Source: Pseudomonadota bacterium (GTDB lineage Bacteria > Pseudomonadota > Gammaproteobacteria > Burkholderiales > Rhodocyclaceae). Taken from it: DNA of 64,000 nt. Under the pieces are notes generated by a model, which searched no databases, was not told where the DNA came from, and saw only the letters and a list, made by a program, of their open reading frames with translations. A program made the translations under genes and the position numbers. The stretch covers positions 1 through 64,000 of the forward strand of contig JAGTRS010000022.1 of the NCBI GenBank assembly GCA_018262195.1, in the 5' to 3' direction. How positions within the stretch are numbered: position 1 is the first letter of the stretch; each line of letters starts with the position of its first letter. This document shows, piece by piece, positions 37,163-45,386 of this stretch.

Positions 37163-37190
37163 ACAAACGTCCTGTTTGTCTAGGACAAAT
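37163..37190. promoter_or_regulatory. Overlapping palindromes in the operon leader
   Basis: ACAAAC-GTCCT-GTTTGT (37163-37179) overlaps GTTTGTCTAGGACAAAT (37174-37190). The second, read on the minus strand, matches 15 of 17 bases of ATTTGTCCTAAACAAAT at 37100-37116. They may be secondary operator sites for the B12 regulator, one at each edge of the promoter. Confidence 0.5.
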
Positions 37191-37207
37191 CAAATAAGGA
37201 GTTGGAC

Positions 37208-37765
37208 ATGATCTCTCGACTTAAGCGCTGGTTCGGTATTGCAGGCCTGATTTCGGCCGGCATGGTGCCGATGGCAATGGCTGGCGAATGCCCGTCCTTG
37301 CTCAACCACAACTTCACCAGTCTGCAGGATGGCAAGCCGATGCCGCTCTGCCAGTACGCCGGCAAGGTCGTCCTGGTCGTGAATACGGCCAGCTACTGCG
37401 GCTTCACTTCGCAGTACGACGGGCTGGAAAAACTCTACGCCCGGCTCAAGGACAAGGGCCTGGTCGTCCTTGGCTTTCCGTCCAATGACTTTGGCGAGCA
37501 GGAACCGGGCAGCGAGAAGGAAATCGCCGATTTCTGCCGGCTGACCTATGGCGTCGAGTTCCCGATGGTCGGCAAGAGCGTGGTCAAGGGCAAGGGGGCC
37601 AACCCGTTCTATCTGAAGCTGGCCGAGATCACCGGCAGCAAACCGAAATGGAACTTCCACAAGTACCTGATCAACCGCGATGCAACGCAGGTCATTGCCT
37701 ACACCAGCTTCACCAAGCCGGATGACAAGGATTTGCTGAAGAAAATCGACGAATTCCTCAAATAA
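37208..37765 (+). CDS. Exported glutathione peroxidase-family protein
   Basis: 185 aa. AAGGAG six bases before the ATG at 37208 fixes the start. A signal peptide (about 1-25, ending PMAMA) is followed by a thioredoxin-fold peroxidase domain. The peroxidatic Cys64 is in [12 protein letters not shown], with the partners Gln98 in NDFGEQEPG and Trp148 in KWNFHKYL; this is a cysteine rather than a selenocysteine type. It should reduce hydrogen peroxide or lipid hydroperoxides in the periplasm, probably with thioredoxin-like donors. It is the first gene behind the CarH-type operator, placing peroxide defence under the B12 photoreceptor. Confidence 0.88.
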   Translation: MISRLKRWFGIAGLISAGMVPMAMAGECPSLLNHNFTSLQDGKPMPLCQYAGKVVLVVNTASYCGFTSQYDGLEKLYARLKDKGLVVLGFPSNDFGEQEPGSEKEIADFCRLTYGVEFPMVGKSVVKGKGANPFYLKLAEITGSKPKWNFHKYLINRDATQVIAYTSFTKPDDKDLLKKIDEFLK

Positions 37766-37791
37766 GCCAGCGTAACCACCAGGAGCCAAAC

Positions 37792-38592
37792 ATGAATGCC
37801 CCGGAAAACATCTTTTTGCCCGACGTTCAAGCCACCGCCGATACGCGCCGCCTCGCCATCCAGAGTGTAGGCGTCAAGGGCTTGCGCTATCCCCTGCAAC
37901 TGGAGAATGCGGCGGGTGAATTGACCAGCACGGTGGCCACCATTGCGATGAGCGTCGGCTTGCCGCCCGAGGTCAAGGGCACGCACATGTCGCGTTTCGT
38001 TGAGTTGCTTGAAGCACACACCGGCCCGCTGACCCAGGTCGGCTTGCTGCGCATGATGGCCGACATGCTGCTGCGTCTGGATGCCGGTAGCGGCCGCATC
38101 GAACTGGCTTTTCCTTACTTCATCCGCAAAATGGCGCCGGTCTCCGGTGTCGAGAGCCTGCTCGACTACGACGCGACGCTGATTGTCGACCAGCGCGCGT
38201 GGGAGAGCGCGACGCTGACACTGCGTGTCGTGGCGCCGGTGACCAGCCTGTGCCCCTGCTCGAAGAAGATTTCCGACTACGGCGCTCATAACCAGCGTTC
38301 GCACATCACGCTGGAAGCAAGGCTGCGCGCGCCAATGAGCATCGAGGATCTGGTGCGCCTGGCCGAGGAAGAAGCCTCCTGCGAAGTATTCGGCCTCTTG
38401 AAGCGGCCGGACGAAAAATGGGTGACCGAGCGCGCCTACGACAATCCGAAGTTTGTCGAAGACCTGGTCCGCGACATCGCGCTGCGTCTGATGAACGAGC
38501 CGCGCATCGCCGAATGGAAGGTGGCTTCCGAGAATTTTGAGTCCATCCACAACCACTCGGCCTACGCCGAACTGTACGGCTGCAATGAGTAA
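37792..38592 (+). CDS. folE2: GTP cyclohydrolase I, FolE2 type
   Basis: 266 aa. It has the FolE2 signature [19 protein letters not shown] with the metal-binding cysteine, and [17 protein letters not shown] and [13 protein letters not shown] near the end. It converts GTP to dihydroneopterin triphosphate, the first step of folate and other pteridines, using various metals instead of zinc. It starts 26 bases after the peroxidase gene. Placement in a light-controlled operon suggests extra pterin or folate is needed in the light, for example for a photolyase antenna or for one-carbon supply. That is inference. Confidence 0.93.
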   Translation: MNAPENIFLPDVQATADTRRLAIQSVGVKGLRYPLQLENAAGELTSTVATIAMSVGLPPEVKGTHMSRFVELLEAHTGPLTQVGLLRMMADMLLRLDAGSGRIELAFPYFIRKMAPVSGVESLLDYDATLIVDQRAWESATLTLRVVAPVTSLCPCSKKISDYGAHNQRSHITLEARLRAPMSIEDLVRLAEEEASCEVFGLLKRPDEKWVTERAYDNPKFVEDLVRDIALRLMNEPRIAEWKVASENFESIHNHSAYAELYGCNE

Positions 38593-38602
38593 GGGAGAAA
38601 TC

Positions 38603-39913
38603 ATGCAACAAAGACAACGTATCGCCGTCGTCGGTGCCGGCATCTCGGGGCTGGCGTCTGCCTGGCTATTGAGCAGCCAGCATGAGGTAACGCTGTACGA
38701 GGCGGGCGCCTATCTCGGCGGCCACACCAATACGGTCGATGTGACGCTGGAAGGCAGGACGCATCCGGTCGATACCGGCTTTCTCGTTTTCAACGAAAAG
38801 ACCTATCCGAATCTGATCGCGATGTTCGCCCAACTCGGTGTCGACAGCGTCGAAACTGAAATGTCGTTCGCCGTTAGCTTGGAAAACCCGGATCTCGAAT
38901 GGGCGGGCAGCAATCTGGCCACCGTCTTCGGCCAGAAGCGCAACCTGGTCCGCCGGCAGTTCTGGGCCATGCTCTCCGACATCCTCCGCTTCAATCGTGA
39001 AAGCAGCGGCTGGCTGGCAACCCATCCCGACAACCAGCGCAGCCTGCGCGATTTCCTGAGCGCCGGACGCTATTCCAGCGCCTTCTCGGACTGGTACCTG
39101 CTGCCGATGGCAGCCGCCATCTGGTCCTGCCCGACCGGCCAGATGCTCGACATGCCGCTCGCCACTTTCATTCGTTTCTGCCAGAACCACGGCCTGCTGC
39201 AGGTGTTTGACCGCCCGATGTGGCGCACGGTGAAAGGAGGCGGCCGCGAATATGTTCGCAAGATCGCCAGTCGGCTCGACGACATCCGTCTCAACTGTCC
39301 GGTCAGCGCCGTTACCCGCGAAGGCATCGGGCTGCGGGTGACACATGCATACGGCAGTGAGCATTTCGACCAGGTGGTGATGGCTTGCCACAGCGACCAG
39401 GCCAAGGCCATTCTCGGCTTCACCGCCAGCGATGCGCAGCGCGAAGTGCTGTCGGCCATCCGCTACCAGCCCAACCGTGCCGTGCTGCATACCGACCGCG
39501 CTCTGCTGCCACGTGATGAAAAGCTGTGGTCGGCCTGGAACTACTTTGCTGGCCAAGGGGAACCAGGTGACCAGCCGGTTGGTGTCTCCTATCTGATCAA
39601 CAAACTGCAGCCACTGCCCTTCAAGACTCCCGTCGTCGTGACGCTGAACCCGGCCCGAGAGCCTGACCCGGCCAAGGTGCTGGCCGAATTCGATTATGCC
39701 CACCCGATCTTCGACGGCCCGGCCATCGCGGCCCAGCAGCGGCTGGCTTCGGTGCAGGGCGAAAACGGCATCTGGCTGGCTGGCGCCTGGGGTAGCTACG
39801 GCTTCCACGAAGACGGACTGAAGTCGGCCCTGCGTGTGGTCAATGGCCTGGGCATCCGCGCCCCGTGGCAGGATGCATCGCTGGTGGCGTTGCGCGAAAC
39901 CGAGACGGCCTGA
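38603..39913 (+). CDS. FAD-dependent amine-oxidase-like oxidoreductase
   Basis: 436 aa. AGGGAG precedes the ATG at 38603; an ATG at 38585 overlapping the folE2 stop lacks such a site. The Rossmann dinucleotide motif VVGAGISGLASAWLL is at 8-22, and the protein matches the 'predicted NAD/FAD-binding' family with GGHTNTVDV, DTGFLVFNEKTYPNL and C-terminal GIWLAGAWGSYGFHEDG. Relatives next to DUF1365 and cyclopropane-synthase-like genes are linked to modified fatty acids in photo-oxidative stress. A desaturase or oxidase acting on a phospholipid acyl chain is plausible. The substrate is not shown by sequence. Confidence 0.85.
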   Translation: MQQRQRIAVVGAGISGLASAWLLSSQHEVTLYEAGAYLGGHTNTVDVTLEGRTHPVDTGFLVFNEKTYPNLIAMFAQLGVDSVETEMSFAVSLENPDLEWAGSNLATVFGQKRNLVRRQFWAMLSDILRFNRESSGWLATHPDNQRSLRDFLSAGRYSSAFSDWYLLPMAAAIWSCPTGQMLDMPLATFIRFCQNHGLLQVFDRPMWRTVKGGGREYVRKIASRLDDIRLNCPVSAVTREGIGLRVTHAYGSEHFDQVVMACHSDQAKAILGFTASDAQREVLSAIRYQPNRAVLHTDRALLPRDEKLWSAWNYFAGQGEPGDQPVGVSYLINKLQPLPFKTPVVVTLNPAREPDPAKVLAEFDYAHPIFDGPAIAAQQRLASVQGENGIWLAGAWGSYGFHEDGLKSALRVVNGLGIRAPWQDASLVALRETETA

Positions 39914-39920
39914 GGTCAGC

Positions 39921-40685
39921 ATGAACTTCCTTCCGCAACTCTTCCTCGGCCACGTGATGCACCGGCGCTTGCGGCCGGTGATTCATGCCTTCGTCTATCC
40001 GGTGTTCTACATCCAGCTACCGGTGCGCGATCTGGCGGCGGCTAATTGCGGGATTTTTGGGGTCGATCGTCGCAACGTGCTGAGTTTTCGCAGCCAGGAC
40101 CATGGTCCGCGCGATGGCACCCCCCTGCTGCCGTGGATCACGGCCATGCTGCGCGAACGTGGCTTGCCGGACGACGGCGAGATCATGCTGCAGACTTTTC
40201 CGCGTGTTTTCGGCCTGGTCTTCAATCCGGTCAGTTTCTGGTTCTGCCACAACCGGGCCGGCGCGCTGATCGCCATCCTGGCCGAAGTGAACAATACCTT
40301 CGGCGGCACGCGCAGCTATTTGCTGCACAACCCCGATGGTGCGCCGTTGTGCGACGGGCAGGAGCTGCGGGCCGACAAGGATTTCCATGTCTCGCCCTTC
40401 AATGAAATCGAAGGCGGCTATCGCTTCCGTTTTCAACTTGACCGGTCGGTGCCGCTGGCCCGCATCGACTACGACGATGCCGAGGGCGAACTGCTGCTCA
40501 CTTCCATCTCCGGCAAGCCGCGGGCATGGGGTGCCGGCGCCTTGCTCGGCGCATTCCTGCGCATGCCTTTCCTGACGGCCGGCGTGATTTTCCGCATCCA
40601 CTGGCAAGCGCTGAAACTCTGGCTGAAAGGGGTGCCCTTCCGTGGCGCCCATGTTCCTCAACCTATCCAGGAATCGACAAAATGA
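39921..40685 (+). CDS. DUF1365 family protein
   Basis: 254 aa. It begins FLGHVMHRRLRPVIHAFVYPVFY and contains FGLVFNPVSFWFCHN and AEVNNTFGGTRSYLL, the DUF1365 hallmarks. The biochemical function is not established to my knowledge. The protein nearly always sits between a FAD oxidase and a cyclopropane-fatty-acid-synthase-like gene, as here, so a role in acyl-chain modification or lipid presentation is likely. GAGG precedes the ATG at 39921, and the stop overlaps the next start by four bases. Confidence 0.88.
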   Translation: MNFLPQLFLGHVMHRRLRPVIHAFVYPVFYIQLPVRDLAAANCGIFGVDRRNVLSFRSQDHGPRDGTPLLPWITAMLRERGLPDDGEIMLQTFPRVFGLVFNPVSFWFCHNRAGALIAILAEVNNTFGGTRSYLLHNPDGAPLCDGQELRADKDFHVSPFNEIEGGYRFRFQLDRSVPLARIDYDDAEGELLLTSISGKPRAWGAGALLGAFLRMPFLTAGVIFRIHWQALKLWLKGVPFRGAHVPQPIQESTK

Positions 40686-41866
40686 ACAACACCATGATCC
40701 TGCGTGGCAGCGAACGGCTGGCCCGCGACACCTCTCTGGTCTTTGAACTGCTGGAGAAAATCGAAGGCGGCATGCTGGAAATTCGCCTGCCCGATGGTTC
40801 CTGCGCCCTGTTCGGCAACGGTGAGCATGGCGTCTCGCTTCAGGTGCACGATGAGGCGATGTTCGGCATGGTGCTGGCGCGCGGCGATATCGGGCTGGCC
40901 GAGGCCTATCTCGACGGGCACTGGGATTCGCCGGACGTGACTGGCCTGCTGACGCTGCTGGCGAAGAATCGCGATGCACTGCAGAAGGCGGTCTACGGCT
41001 CCTGGCGCAACCTGCTGGCGGCCCGTGTTCGCCACTGGCTGAACCGCAACAGCCGGGCCGGCAGCAAGCGCAACATCATGGCGCATTACGACCTGGGCAA
41101 CGATTTCTACAAGTTGTGGCTGGACCAGAGCATGAGTTATTCGGCGGCCATTTATCGCGAAGCGGACGATGGCTCGCTGGAGAGCGCCCAATACGCCAAA
41201 TACCGACGCATCCTGAATTGCCTGAAGGCCGGGCCGGGCCAGCGCGTGCTGGAAATCGGCTGTGGCTGGGGCGGGTTTGCCGAAATGGCTGTGCAACGCG
41301 GCCTGGCCGTCACCGGCCTGACCCTGTCGCCGGCCCAGCTGGCCTGGGCACAAGAGCGTGTACCGGCAGCCGATCTTCGGCTGCAGGACTACCGCGATAC
41401 GCAGGAACAGTTCGACCATGTTGTCTCCATCGAAATGTTCGAGGCAGTCGGCGAACGTTTCTGGCCAAGCTACTTCAAGACGGTGGCCAAGGCCCTGAAG
41501 CAGGATGGCCGGGCGGTGATCCAGAGCATCACCATCCGCGACGATCTGTTTTCCAGTTATCGCAAGGGCACCGATTTCATCCAGCAATACGTCTTCCCCG
41601 GCGGCATGTTGCCGTCGCGGCAGGCTTTCCGCGCCGCCGCCGCCAAGCAGGGTCTGGTCGTCCGCAACGAGTATGCCTTCGGACTCGACTACGCCCGTAC
41701 CCTGGCCGAATGGCGCCATGCCTTCGAGGCCAAGTGGCCGCAGATCGCGGCGCTGGGTTTTGACGAGCAGTTCCGCCGCCTGTGGCGCATGTATCTCTGT
41801 TATTGCGAGGCTGGCTTCCTGGCCGGGAATGTCGATGTCGTCCAGTTCGAACTCACCCATGCTTGA
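40682..41866 (+). CDS. Cyclopropane-fatty-acid-synthase-like SAM methyltransferase
   Basis: 394 aa, the size of Cfa. An N-terminal lipid-binding region (about 1-110) is followed by a class I methyltransferase fold: HYDLGNDFYKLWLDQSMSYS, the SAM motif LEIGCGWGGFAEMA, EMFEAVGERFW and YVFPGGMLPS. The family adds a methyl or methylene group to the double bond of membrane phospholipid acyl chains. In the company of a FAD oxidase and DUF1365 it may make methylated or furan fatty acids, which quench singlet oxygen, rather than cyclopropanes. It overlaps both neighbours (ATGA with DUF1365, 8 bases with the next gene), so it is firmly in the operon. Confidence 0.88.
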   Translation: MNNTMILRGSERLARDTSLVFELLEKIEGGMLEIRLPDGSCALFGNGEHGVSLQVHDEAMFGMVLARGDIGLAEAYLDGHWDSPDVTGLLTLLAKNRDALQKAVYGSWRNLLAARVRHWLNRNSRAGSKRNIMAHYDLGNDFYKLWLDQSMSYSAAIYREADDGSLESAQYAKYRRILNCLKAGPGQRVLEIGCGWGGFAEMAVQRGLAVTGLTLSPAQLAWAQERVPAADLRLQDYRDTQEQFDHVVSIEMFEAVGERFWPSYFKTVAKALKQDGRAVIQSITIRDDLFSSYRKGTDFIQQYVFPGGMLPSRQAFRAAAAKQGLVVRNEYAFGLDYARTLAEWRHAFEAKWPQIAALGFDEQFRRLWRMYLCYCEAGFLAGNVDVVQFELTHA

Positions 41867-42380
41867 GGGGGCACGTTCGGCCAGTCGTCGGCGCCTGCTG
41901 CTGGCGCTGGCGGCCGCGCCATTTGCGGCCTTCGCCAACCCCGATCCGACGGCCGGCCTGAAACGCTGGGGCAGCGGCGAGTTCCGCCGTTTCGGTTTTC
42001 TCGTCTATGAGGCGGCGCTGTGGGCCGGAGACGATCCCTTGCGCGCGCCGCTGGCATTGAAGCTGACCTACAAGCGCAACATCGCCGGGCAGGCCATCGC
42101 CGAGGCCAGCGTCAAGGAAATCCGCAATCTCGGCATCGCCGACGAGGCCAGCCTGAAACGCTGGGGCGACCAGATGGCCAGGCTCTTCCCGGACGTCAAA
42201 CCGGGTGACTACATCATCGGCCAGTATCGCGCCGATGCTGCCCGGTTCCATTTCAATGATCGCCTGCTCGGCAGCATCGACGACCCGGCTTTCGCCCGCG
42301 CCTTCTTCGCCATCTGGCTTGACCCGAAAACCAGTGCCCCCGATCTGCGTGCCGCGCTGCTTAAGCGGCCGGCGGTCTGA
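41859..42380 (+). CDS. Exported chalcone-isomerase-like protein
   Basis: 173 aa. The N-terminus ASRRRLLLALAAAPFAAFA is a signal peptide with consecutive arginines, possibly twin-arginine type. The mature part (GEFRRFGFLVYEAALWAG, LKLTYKRNIAGQAIAEASVKEIRNLG, PGDYIIGQY) resembles the chalcone-isomerase-like fold, some members of which bind fatty acids. It overlaps the methyltransferase gene by eight bases. A periplasmic carrier for modified acyl chains is possible; catalysis like plant chalcone isomerase is unlikely. Confidence 0.75.
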   Translation: MLEGARSASRRRLLLALAAAPFAAFANPDPTAGLKRWGSGEFRRFGFLVYEAALWAGDDPLRAPLALKLTYKRNIAGQAIAEASVKEIRNLGIADEASLKRWGDQMARLFPDVKPGDYIIGQYRADAARFHFNDRLLGSIDDPAFARAFFAIWLDPKTSAPDLRAALLKRPAV

Positions 42381-42381
42381 G

Positions 42382-43605
42382 ATGACCAATGGCCGCATCC
42401 TCGCCTATGGCCTGCTCGGCCTCCCCCTGGCCTTCGCTGCCCTCCCCATTTACGTCCACGTCCCGCGTTTCTACGCCGAAACAGCGGGCCTGCCGCTGGC
42501 GTTGCTCGGCTTGATCCTGCTTGGCGCCCGTCTGCTCGACGCCGGCATCGACCCGTGGCTGGGCTGGCTGGCCGACCGGGTTTCGCGGCGCCGCATGGTG
42601 GCGCTGGCACTGCTGCCCTTCGGACTTGGTTTTGTCGCGTTGCTCAATCCGCCCGCCGAAAATGCCGGTCTCTGGTTGCTCGCCTCGCTGGCCCTGACTT
42701 ATCTGGGTTTCTCGGCAGCGACCGTTGCCTATCAGGCCTGGGGAGCGGATGTGGGTGTCGATTCAGCATTGCGCACCCGGCTGACTGCAGCCCGGGAGGG
42801 CTTTGGCCTGCTCGGCGTTGTGCTTGCTGCCGCCCTGCCCACCGTGCTTGCCTCCAGCCTGAATGACGGCATCGCCCGCCTGAGCTGGATATTGCCCCCC
42901 TTGCTGCTGATCGCGGCGGTCATCACCTTTTCCCGGGTTGGAGCCGGCCAGCCCTTGCCGGCCTCCACCCAGGCGCTCATGCCCAGCCTGCGCCGCGTCT
43001 TCGCTGATCTGGCTTTCCGTCGCCTGATGCTGGTTTTTGTCGTTAACGGCATTGCCGCCGCGCTACCGGCAACGCTGTTCCTCTTTTTTGTCGCCGATGT
43101 GCTGCAGGCGGAATCGGACAGTGGGGCGTTGCTGGCCTTGTATTTCATTGCCGGCGCCGCTTCCTTGCCGCTCTGGGTTCGCCTGGCCGGCAGCATTGGC
43201 CGGGTTGCCGCCTGGGGGCTGGCAATGGGACTGGCGATCCTGGCTTTTGCCGGGGCCAGCCTGCTCGGCGCCCACGATGTTGCCACCTTCGCCGCCATCT
43301 GTGTCGTCTCCGGGCTGGCGCTCGGCGCCGATCTCGCCCTGCCGGCGGCGATCGCGGCCGATCTTGGCGAACGACAGGGGCAGCCCGGCGCCTGTTTCGG
43401 CGTCTGGAATTTTGTCTCGAAACTCAACCTGGCGCTGGCCGCCGGGCTTTCCCTGCCCTTGCTGGCGCTGCTCGGCTACGTGCCGGGCAGCACTGCCGGT
43501 CTGCCGGCACTGACCTTTGCCTACGCCCTGTTGCCACTCGCTTTCAAGGCATTGGCCGCGGCCTTGCTCTGGCGCTGGCGTCATTCTCTGGAGTCTGAAT
43601 CATGA
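42382..43605 (+). CDS. MFS transporter, melibiose-carrier (GPH) type
   Basis: 407 aa with about 12 hydrophobic helices. It begins LAYGLLGLPLAFAALPIYVHVPRFYAE and has GARLLDAGIDPWLGWLADR, the GPH-like D-P-x-x-G-x-x-x-D-R loop, and a second-half VFVVNGIAAALPATLFLFFVADVLQ. GPH proteins move sugars with cations, but members of this branch occur in clusters with Cfa-like and DUF3833 genes and may move a lipid precursor. One base separates it from the preceding stop, and ATGA couples it to the next gene. Confidence 0.85.
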   Translation: MTNGRILAYGLLGLPLAFAALPIYVHVPRFYAETAGLPLALLGLILLGARLLDAGIDPWLGWLADRVSRRRMVALALLPFGLGFVALLNPPAENAGLWLLASLALTYLGFSAATVAYQAWGADVGVDSALRTRLTAAREGFGLLGVVLAAALPTVLASSLNDGIARLSWILPPLLLIAAVITFSRVGAGQPLPASTQALMPSLRRVFADLAFRRLMLVFVVNGIAAALPATLFLFFVADVLQAESDSGALLALYFIAGAASLPLWVRLAGSIGRVAAWGLAMGLAILAFAGASLLGAHDVATFAAICVVSGLALGADLALPAAIAADLGERQGQPGACFGVWNFVSKLNLALAAGLSLPLLALLGYVPGSTAGLPALTFAYALLPLAFKALAAALLWRWRHSLESES

Positions 43606-44126
43606 AACTGCTCGCTGCTGCTCTGTTTTCCCTTGGCCTGACGGCCTGTGCTTCTACTGGCGTCGAGCAATACCGCGCCGAACAGCCGGCCCTCGACCTG
43701 AAGACCTACCTGAACGGTACGCTCGACGCCTGGGGCATGTTCCAGGGGCGCTCCGGCGAGGTCAAGAAACGCTTCCATGTGGTCATCGATGCCAAATGGA
43801 CCGGTGAAGTCGGCGTTCTCGACGAGAACTTCAAGTGGTCCGACGGCACGACCTCGCGCCGCGTCTGGACGCTGACCAGGCAACCGGATGGTACGTTCCG
43901 TGGCAAGGCCGACGATGTCGTCGGCGAGGCAATCGGCGAAGTGGCCGGCAATGCCCTGCGCTGGCGTTACGTGCTGGCACTGCCGGTCGACGGCAAGGTC
44001 TACAACGTCGACTTTGACGACTGGATGTTCCTGATGGACGACAAGGTGATGATGAACCGCTCGTTCATGTCGAAGTGGGGCTTCAACCTCGGCGAAGTGA
44101 CGCTGACCTTCGTAAAAAGGCAGTAA
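43602..44126 (+). CDS. DUF3833 lipoprotein
   Basis: 174 aa. The lipobox LTAC (Cys16) follows a short signal peptide. The body (LDLKTYLNGTLDAWGMFQGRSGEVKKRF, WTLTRQPDGTFRGKADDVVGEA, FDDWMFLMDDKVMMNRSFMSKWG) matches the DUF3833 family, a calycin-like beta-barrel candidate of unknown function. It starts inside the stop codon of the MFS gene (ATGA). An outer- or inner-membrane lipid-binding lipoprotein fits both fold and context. Confidence 0.82.
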   Translation: MKLLAAALFSLGLTACASTGVEQYRAEQPALDLKTYLNGTLDAWGMFQGRSGEVKKRFHVVIDAKWTGEVGVLDENFKWSDGTTSRRVWTLTRQPDGTFRGKADDVVGEAIGEVAGNALRWRYVLALPVDGKVYNVDFDDWMFLMDDKVMMNRSFMSKWGFNLGEVTLTFVKRQ

Positions 44127-44131
44127 CGATC

Positions 44132-44887
44132 ATGAATCCGAAAATCACCGACTGGCACGGCAAGCGCGTCTGGCTCGTGGGCGCCTCGTCCGGAATCGGC
44201 GCCGCCCTGGCACGTGAACTGGCCGGGCGCGGCGCCCGGGTGGCACTATCGGCGCGCAGTGTCGACAAGTTGCTGGCGCTGGGTATTGCCGATGCCTTGC
44301 TGTTGCCCTGCGATGCCACCGACCCGGTCAGTCTGGATGCCTCCCGCCAGGGTTTGCTGGCGGTCTGGGGGGGCGTCGACCTGGTTGTTTATCTGGCTGG
44401 TGACTATGTGCCGATGCGCGCCGACAACTTTGATCTGACGGTCGCCGAGCGGGTCATCGAGGTGAATTTCAACGGTGCCATGCGTTTGGCCGCGACCGTT
44501 CTGCCCGATCTCCATGCGGGAGGCGGCATCGCCTTCGTGGCCAGTGTTGCCGGTTATCGCGGCCTGCCGAAAGCGCTCTGCTATGGGCCGGGCAAGGCGG
44601 CGCTGATCCATTTTGCCGAAGTGCTGCATCTCGATCTGGTGCCCAAAGGGATCGGGGTCTGGGTGATCAATCCGGGTTTCGTCTCAACCCAGCTGACGGC
44701 GAAGAACGATTTCGCCATGCCGGCCCTGCAAACGCCGGAACAGGCGGCGCTGGCCGTGGTCGACGGGTTCAGGACGGGGGCTTTCGAAATCCACTTTCCG
44801 AAGCGCTTCACCCGCCTGATGAAGCTGTTCGCCCATTTGCCCTATGGCTGGTATTTCCCGCTGATTCGCCGTTTTACCGGAGGCTGA
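44132..44887 (+). CDS. Short-chain dehydrogenase/reductase
   Basis: 251 aa from the ATG at 44132. The nucleotide motif GASSGIG is followed by VVYLAGDY in place of the usual NNAG, catalytic Ser in VASVAGYRG, and Tyr-x-x-x-Lys in YGPGKAA. A C-terminal hydrophobic, basic stretch (LMKLFAHLPYGWYFPLIRRF) suggests membrane contact. It should oxidise or reduce a carbonyl on a lipid-like substrate with NAD(P). It lies between the DUF3833 and NTF2-like genes with gaps of five and one base. Confidence 0.87.
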   Translation: MNPKITDWHGKRVWLVGASSGIGAALARELAGRGARVALSARSVDKLLALGIADALLLPCDATDPVSLDASRQGLLAVWGGVDLVVYLAGDYVPMRADNFDLTVAERVIEVNFNGAMRLAATVLPDLHAGGGIAFVASVAGYRGLPKALCYGPGKAALIHFAEVLHLDLVPKGIGVWVINPGFVSTQLTAKNDFAMPALQTPEQAALAVVDGFRTGAFEIHFPKRFTRLMKLFAHLPYGWYFPLIRRFTGG

Positions 44888-44888
44888 G

Positions 44889-45311
44889 ATGAATCTCGAC
44901 AAGCTGATCTGCTTTTACAACGAGTTTGCCCCGGACAGCGTGGCCAGCTTTCCCGAGTTCTACAGTGCCGATGCCTATTTCAAGGACCCGTTCAATGAGG
45001 TCCGTGGCATCGCAGCCATCCAGCGCATCTTTACCCACATGTTCGGCCAGGTCGCCGAGCCGCGCTTTGTTGTCACCGAAAAAGTAGTCGATGAGAACGG
45101 CGCCATGCTCATCTGGGAGTTCTGTTTCCGGGTTCGACTGTGGGGCAAGGGTGAAGCGCAGGTGATGCGGGGTGTTTCGCATCTAAGATTCGATGCCGAC
45201 GGCAAGGTCAATTACCACCGCGATTACTGGGATACCGCTGAGGAGTTGTATATGAAGTTACCGGCCATTGGCTCGCTGATGCGCGGCTTGCGGCGGGTTC
45301 TTGCCGCTTGA
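44889..45311 (+). CDS. NTF2-like (SnoaL-fold) protein
   Basis: 140 aa with GGAGGC before the ATG. FYSADAYFKDPFNEVRG, RVRLWGKGEAQVMRGVSHLRFDADGKVNYHRDYWDTAEE and the length fit the NTF2/SnoaL cone fold used by isomerases, hydratases or ligand-binding proteins. It is the last of ten genes; a plus-strand stretch without a clear terminator follows before the convergent channel gene. The closest context analogue is the NTF2-like gene at the end of Cfa/DUF3833/SDR clusters. Confidence 0.8.
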   Translation: MNLDKLICFYNEFAPDSVASFPEFYSADAYFKDPFNEVRGIAAIQRIFTHMFGQVAEPRFVVTEKVVDENGAMLIWEFCFRVRLWGKGEAQVMRGVSHLRFDADGKVNYHRDYWDTAEELYMKLPAIGSLMRGLRRVLAA

Positions 45312-45386
45312 TTGCAGGGGCAGGATCAACGGCGGGGAATTCCAGCGTCCGGACCTGAGGGCGATCTTCGTTGGCGCGCTGTTGCT

